Shown piece by piece: positions 48,801-56,700 of a DNA stretch of 64,000 nucleotides. The notes under the pieces were generated by a model. It searched no databases. It was not told the origin of the DNA and was given only the letters and a program-made list of their open reading frames with translations. The stretch's first letter is position 1; every line of letters begins with the position of its first letter. The stretch comes from Sclerodactyla briareus (lineage: Eukaryota; Echinodermata; Holothuroidea; Dendrochirotida; Sclerodactylidae): contig JAODTK010005530.1 of the NCBI GenBank assembly GCA_026419785.1, forward strand, positions 62,001-126,000. The letters run 5' to 3'. Made by a program: the position numbers and the translations under genes.

Positions 48801-49458
48801 TAAATAATTAATAAAGGAGTAGGATCAGGGTTTATAATCTAGGTATCAAACAGCCGCCTACTCACACGAGACGAGCGATTTAATACCCTGGTATCTGTTA
48901 ACCTTATGCCGACATCGCTCACGACCTATACTACACCCCTGGAAGCCAACGACCAGCGGCGCCTACTCCCGTTCCGCGCAGGTACCCACTCTTTTACACG
49001 TTGGGTAGCGTGACATGCTTGTTAACAGCATGCGGAAAGGAACGGGCTTTCGACTCGATTAGAAAACTCAAATCTCCGCCTCCCTAATACGATCTCGCGT
49101 AGCCTAAATTTGGGTAGTCAGCGTACCCCATGGGGTACGCGTACCCCATGGGGTACGCGTACCCACTTGGAACAACATTATGGTTTATAGTAAGGCGACA
49201 GCTCCGATTTCGTTACGTTTCCATCCAACAGATCCCGAAATTCTCGTGCAGGTTCAGAAGATGGGTAGGTGGGTGGAAGAGTCGTTTAATGATGTCGTCG
49301 GTCAAACGCATGTCTTACTCAAGGGGGATATCTACCGTGCAGGGCGAAAGAGTGTAACCTCGGTACCGTCACTGTGACGCAATGCTCTGGAGCATATCAA
49401 ATACCAGGATGACTATTCATGGATACGTCAGTATAGCGCCTTTTTGTGTTGTTGGTTT

Positions 49459-49499
<41 letters not shown>

Positions 49500-52400
49500 G
49501 GGGGGGGGGGGGGGTTGTGTGGGTTTTTGTTTGGGGGTTTTTCTTTGTGTGGGTTGTTTTTGTTTTTTGTCAAACATTTTGGGGGGGGGGTTATTTTTAA
49601 TTTTTGGGGGGGGGGGCTGTTTTTTCCTTGTGTTGTTTTTTTTGGGGGTTGTTTTTTTTTTTTTTGGTCACATATCAGCGTGAAGCATCCGTTTCACTTA
49701 ACAACAAGGTATACAAAGCTCCCAGATCCACCGCATCGTAGGAAGTGACGTATGACATCTAAATAAGATGACCTGTAACAAGATAACATGCCATGCTTTA
49801 ACACTCATTATGTACCCCCCCCGACTGGTAACGCCGCAGACCACATGCTATGGCCATCATTTCAAGTTCCATCAGCAGCCTTATTTTCCATGTCTTCCTT
49901 CCAGTCACGCAAGCTACCTATACTGAAGTACCCTGTTGTATTGATGTATTGATATAAAAAAACAAAACTTACACTTGAAAAAAAAAATCAGTTGGAACGA
50001 TGGTATTAGGTCAAAATTAGAATTTCGTGGAATACGTCCCTGTGGCGAACGACTTTGTTATGCTGCCGCCGGTTTTTTTTTTTTTTTTAATTCGTTAACG
50101 ATCACCAGTTTCTTCCAAATAGAAATGATTCTCATTGGTTCTCATGTAGATGAGGTATCTACGATTGGGCATTCATTTCAATATCATTGGATCTTATTTT
50201 TTCGAATATGTCACAGGCTGAATGGAACTTTAAATAGCCTATGTACAGAAAAAAAAAACCCTTCAATAACCGGACCTGAGTCCTGTGACACCATTACATC
50301 ATCTTACCGAGCTAAAAACGGTCCTCAGGAGACTGGTAGGTAGGCCACGCCCACTGATAGCACTGATTCTTTATACAAAATTACGACTGTCTTGACAACA
50401 CAGCTGATTACGGATCACACTGTAAAATGACGGTGTCGATTTCGGGAACTAAGCTAATTTTTGGGGGTCAAAATTTGACCCATTTTTTGGGTCAAATTCG
50501 ACCATATTTTGGGTCCGAAATTTTTAAGAAACTGAAATATGGTAAGTGGTAGCCCAACCCAATTGTTGGTCAAATTGACCCCGTCTTCTTACAGTGCACG
50601 TGACCATTTTTTGTGCTCGAGTCGCCTTGGCAAAAATATCTATCACTACAGTCCGAATAAACGCACGCCAATGTATTTATCAGCTGATCCTGAAATCGAA
50701 CTGTATATGTGCATAAATAGGAATGTTTTGGCCATCTTCACGGTACGACCACCCTGACCACTTGTCCTATGGTTATATCCTTTATAATTTCTGAGTTTTG
50801 ACCCCTCGACCCCCCAAACTAAGGAGACATTTTCCTCTTGGGGCAACTGACGAAAAGCGACAGCGACGATTGAATGGTCGCATAGCGACAAGACGAAAAA
50901 GAGAGAAAAAAAACGTTTCAATGCATTCTCTATTGAAATACGGTATATCGTCAATATGAGGAGTCAATGCGATAGTAATTTCGATATACCACGATACGGT
51001 TTTTTTTTTTTTTGCGATGTCCATACTACCGCAACCGTCCATTATTCACCAGCTATTGCGAGACGATATTGCCAAGCCTTCTAAATAATATATAATAAAT
51101 AATATTCCATCGCGTATCGACCAATACCGCTTCCTAATCGGCTTAATCCGTGAACTGGTAGAAATTATGAGAAAAAAAGTTGAGAAACATTTTGCTTAAA
51201 AAAGGCGAATTTGACCTCAAGTGTCAAGTTCATTAAAATCAGTATGAATACCTACCTGACATAAGAGTATATATTCATAATATGATACGAGGTGAACAAT
51301 AAAAAAAAGAAGTTGCAATGAAAAAAAGCGAAAAGTGAGTGTTGAGAGAATTAGAGTAAATCTTGAGAAACATCGCCCTGAGCAGAAGCCCTGTATACAA
51401 AGTTCTTGAAATGTATCGTATAGCTCGATTTTTGGGCGTTATGGCTGAGCCTCGGTTCCTCATGTTATACTTGGTCTGAAGAAGAAGTGCTCTGAGCTGA
51501 TCATGAAAGTGTGGTTCTTATCTTTGTGTATTTTATTAGCACACAGCTTTAAAATTTCCTACAGATGCATCAGTAACCTTGACAACTAGAGTATATAAAA
51601 GGAGGTCAAATGTAAGTATCAGAAACTTACATTTTTACATCAAGCTTGAAATATGCAATGAACGAAAAAGTGTATATGATATAATAAAATCGCTCAAAAA
51701 ATCCTGAAAATGTCGGGTAAAACTGGGTTTGTCATCAATGCATACCACCAAATAAGTTATAAGGTCTCTGCGGTCAACCAATCGGCGCTGTGGATATCGG
51801 ATTATTTTTTTATTTTTTTGGATTTGGGGGGGGGGGGGGGTACAAGAGACAGTGGCAATGTGGGATACCACGTATTCATAGTTACTCCGGTCAACTAGAT
51901 GAGTGGATTTTATTAGCCTCCCACATACTGCCGTATCGTCCGTATATTTGATGAAAGAACAATTGTATTGTGATCTGTTTTCATCAGTATAGATGGTAAA
52001 CAGCAATGTTGTTAAAGTACCACCTAGTGAGACCCTAACGTTCCACGGCGTAAATCGCGGGAGGATGCGGGGGATGTATCCCTCCCCCCCCCACTTTTGA
52101 GGTAGGGGGGATGGCCTGTACAAACATCCCCCCCCCCCCCGCAGTCTTGTCAGTCCCAATAATTATTTTTGACAATAATATTCTCATAATTCGACCAAAT
52201 TCTCCACTTTATTACCACGAAATATTTTGTATAAGTGAGCGAACCAACGACAGAGGCTGAGCTCATAACTCAGTTACCCAACAGCCATAAACGGTCATTT
52301 CCCTGACAGTCCTAAACTCCCCGATCTGATTCATTTTTCCTGAGCGCGAGCCGGCTGGCCGTTGCCATGGTTCCGCTGCACTTGCCCACCTGATGACTTT

Positions 52401-53747
52401 GATACAAACGAGACAAGAAATGTTAGTCACCGCTAAGTTCGCCGGCCGTCTGCCCACGCGTGCATGTAGTTATGTGCGTGGCTTGGTCGTTGTTATATAC
52501 AAGTGTCGTATAATTCAGGGGTTCCCACCTGTTGGTACGCGTACCACCATGGGGGGGTCGCATTTGACTTCAATCACGGTGGTACGCGGGTGGGACACGT
52601 GTGCTCCCATTTTCTTTCGCATTCTATCTTATTCTCCCTCATGCATCTTGGCTAATTTGCACCAGATTGCATATGAGGGTACTTAATTATTCAAAAATGA
52701 CAAAAGGAAGAAAGATAAACCCCCTTCACATGGAACCCTGTCCCCTCCTCGTCCACAACCTGGGCGCCGCTTGTCGGTGATGGGTGTCACCAAAGGGAAC
52801 ACATCCCTCTCACGACTGGTAGGCTGGAAAAATATTTTTCTGATAAAATGTTTCTGATCATACAAAATTTCAGAACGAGAAATGCCAATTAAGAGATAAT
52901 TTCAAAGCAGAAAAAACGTTCCTAGATGCAATCTCCAGGCATCTGGGAGCCTTTAGGGGACCCAAAATGTCTTGTAACCTCCCCGCCAACCTATGGTGGC
53001 GCTCCGCTTAGATAGTAAAATAGTGGTACTCAGTGGCACCACGACAATGTGAAATGGTACCCCAGTTGACAAGGTTGGGAAACCCTGTATAACTTGCTCT
53101 TTCGCTCCGTTATCATTATGGACATTATTATTAGCGTCTTATAGGGCCGTGTACGGGCAGTGTAACGGAACTCTCATTCTATACAGTTGGATAGAGGCGT
53201 GCTGATTAAGCAGCGTAAGGTAAAATGTCGCACCGATCGGTACTCATGTGCAGAAACTGGCCGAAACATTCATATCGGGGCTCGGGAGCCGAGACGAAAT
53301 GTGTTTGGACGATTTTGAAACTGGAGCTTCATCACACGCCCATGCGCATGGAACTTGATCGTCCCATCACTTAATTGGATGTACTTGCCCGTGACTGACG
53401 TCGGTGAGGTCTGCCCTCATTACATAACAGGTATGTTGTCTTCATATTTAGTTCTTGCGTCATTTTACTGATCAAATGTTATATCGCTTCCAAAGATGCA
53501 ACAATTTTCTTCACAATCCACAATTGGTCGATAATATATTCATTCTTGAAGGCTGATAAAACACAACAGCTAAAAAACCTCATGCCGTTTCCGGGCGTCT
53601 GGGAGGTTGGAAAAGCAAAAATTTCCTTGTACGCTCCCGGCCAACCTATGGGGCGCTCCGCTTAGATAGTCATCTAGCAAATCATCCCCCACTCTCAAAA
53701 CAAAAATCTACGCCCCTGCTAACGTTAACCTGAAGTTTATCACTCAA

Positions 53748-53778
<31 letters not shown>

Positions 53779-56700
53779 ATCGAAGTTCAATCTGTCTCAC
53801 CCTAGCCATTCATATAATCAACCCCGTTCTGGCCCTTTGGCCTGATTTTCCTAAACACTCCTAATACTCGTACAACCTGTTAACCAGTCCTTACTAAGTA
53901 CAAACAATGTTTTTTTGTTTTGTTTTGTTTTTCAAGACGTGGGTGAGTGGTATTACTTGTGAGCTGACAGACGATTCTCTTTTGTTCAGGTGATATCATC
54001 TTGGTGACGTCATGCAAGTCCTACCATTCGGTACACCAAGGACATCTTTGCAGTTTGCCAGGGAGATATCTACTTGAAGTGCTGGAAACAACATTCCGTA
54101 GAAAACTCAATCAACGATCCAAAAACCCCGGGGAATTTATTCCAGTACAAACGGTAAATCAAACCATCAAGAATCTAAAGTCACGATACACGCACTGCGG
54201 AAGATAAAGCCAGCCTGTTACAACTGATAATGTAGTACTTACGGATATGTAAATGTTTATAACCGATTAATTAATAATTTTTTGGACGGATAATGTAATC
54301 ACCACACCCGCTCATTATTAACGTTCGACGGATAATGTAGTAATTTTTTTAACCGATAATGTATTACCCATAAAACTGCTCATGTTGTAAGAAAAAAATT
54401 ACCGTAATCACCGTTCAAACCGATATTGAAGTATTTTTACCGATAATTTAAGTAACATTTTCAACTGCTAATGTATCAACTTGAACTTGGTAATGTAGTA
54501 CTTTAACCGATAATGTATCAACTTAACCGATAATGTAGTACATGTTAAAATGTACTACATTATCGTTAAGAAGTTACTTACTGAATCAGTTACTTGTTTT
54601 TAACTACTTATCGTTCTGGGGGTAATACCTTATCGGCCTGAAACATTTACTACTTGATCACTCGAAAGTTACTACATTATCGTTTGGTGTATTACATTAT
54701 CCGTCAAAAATTACACTTACCGTTTAGTGATCATACCCGTCAATTACTTACATTATCAGTGTAACACGGCTTCACAATTTTGCGGAGTTCAACGCATATG
54801 CTTCCGCGATGCTTGAGGAGGAGCGCAGGCAAGATCGGCACTGCGTATCGATTCGTACTACGTAACATACAAAACTCTTAGAAGTGTTTTGTGTATATTT
54901 ACCAACACTGTGTAACTGCCGCATCTACCCCATTGTGTGTACTTTCACACAACAAAACACATGGAGTATTGATAAAATTCACCATTTACACAATTGTTGT
55001 GTGCTTGGTTAACACAACACTGTGGACCGGTGCTGTGTATTTTTCACCATGTCTGTGTAATGTCCTTAGAGTTTAATTCGACTGCGTATGTAGAGTTTTC
55101 CCAATGTAACAAACAGGCGTCACAATGGCAGAGAGCCACTCGCCCTTCGTTAAGTTGCTCAAGTATTCATTACAAAAACGCTAAAATTTGATTAGCTACA
55201 CCTCCTATCCTACCGTAAAATGATATCTCATTTTATTGCCTGTTCAAGGTATATCGGTCCGTTACACCCTTGAAGAACGCCCCTTGCTAGTATGGGTTTG
55301 TCTCTCTGCCCATGTGCTCTTGCACGAATTTGCTCGGTGCCGGAGTACAAGCCGTTAGACCCTGACCGGATGTACAAGATGGTAACGACCCCGCTACTCG
55401 CTTGCTGGAGGGTATTGGCTTCGACGAGTCGTCATCGACAAATACAAACAAATTAACGTCACGGGTACGAAAGTAATTCGATAAAAGAATATAAATTTGA
55501 AGGATAAAATGATCTGCGAGCTCCACGGTAGGAGTGAGAGATTGCATAATGTGTCGACTCCCAGGTAGGATTGTATAAGTGCGGATGCGGAGTAGCGGTA
55601 TAACGCACGAATCCACAGATTGAGATTCATGGGGGCCAGGGTTTTACTCGCAATAGAATGGAACGAGCACCGCGTTGACATAATTCCCATACTGCGGCGG
55701 CGTTGATGCCGCACTCCACAAATGGATTATATGTATATCTCCCTCATGAAGCCGATCAAAGTCGTATATATAGCTGGCTGCATTTTTCCATGTTCTGCTG
55801 TCGGCATCAATTATACGTTTAAATTTGACTTTATTCGCTCTTATATCAATACAAACGTAATACGACTTTTACATTCATGAACGCACCGGGGTGCGGTAGA
55901 ATTGTAGAATTCTTTTTTGTCGAGGTGAGAATGTTTTCTTTAGAGAGATTCATTCAACATATGATGAGATAAGAGTACCTTAAAAATTGAGCAACCTACG
56001 AAAAGGACGGTAAATTGGTTCGTGGGGAACATTCCACGGATCCATTTACCGTGGAGCGGCATCGCTGCTGCCGGATTGGTGCGCGCGAATACTTTTGCCT
56101 CCTCGGTGTCAGTTCTGTTTCATTTGGATGATTTTTTGGCTCTCGGAACATGTTTAGGCCGGTTTCCATGTTTGTACTACTCGCCAATCGTCATTTATGG
56201 TGTCTTGCCGCATACGACGCCGGAGTTGTTGCGTATGCGGGTACTTACGCATGTGGAAAATCGCCAATTCAACTTGAACGGAGATGGTGGCCATTGTCGA
56301 ATATGTCCTATTTAGTTGCAAGACGGTATTGGTTCGCCAGAGGCAAAAAGAATTCATAATGAAAGCAAACTCACACTGAATAGCACAATAATCACCTGTA
56401 CTGATGCGTATGCGGCTGCGTATCACTTCTGGCGAATGAATTATATGGAATAGCCTCCTAAACAGCTAAGCACGACACTAGATGGGCTGCTGCTTTCTAT
56501 GGTCTTTCCGCATATTTATGGCTGTTTCTTCTTCTGAAACAAATGTTTCATTCTAGTAAAATGTGATTACCATCTATGGAACCCCAGCCTTAATCCCTTG
56601 ATCATACGCGGACGATACACACTGTATATAACGATCTAAAATCTTTCAACTGTCACGCCTCGATCAGACGTATCCTTACCCTTGATTTATGCGTATGAGA

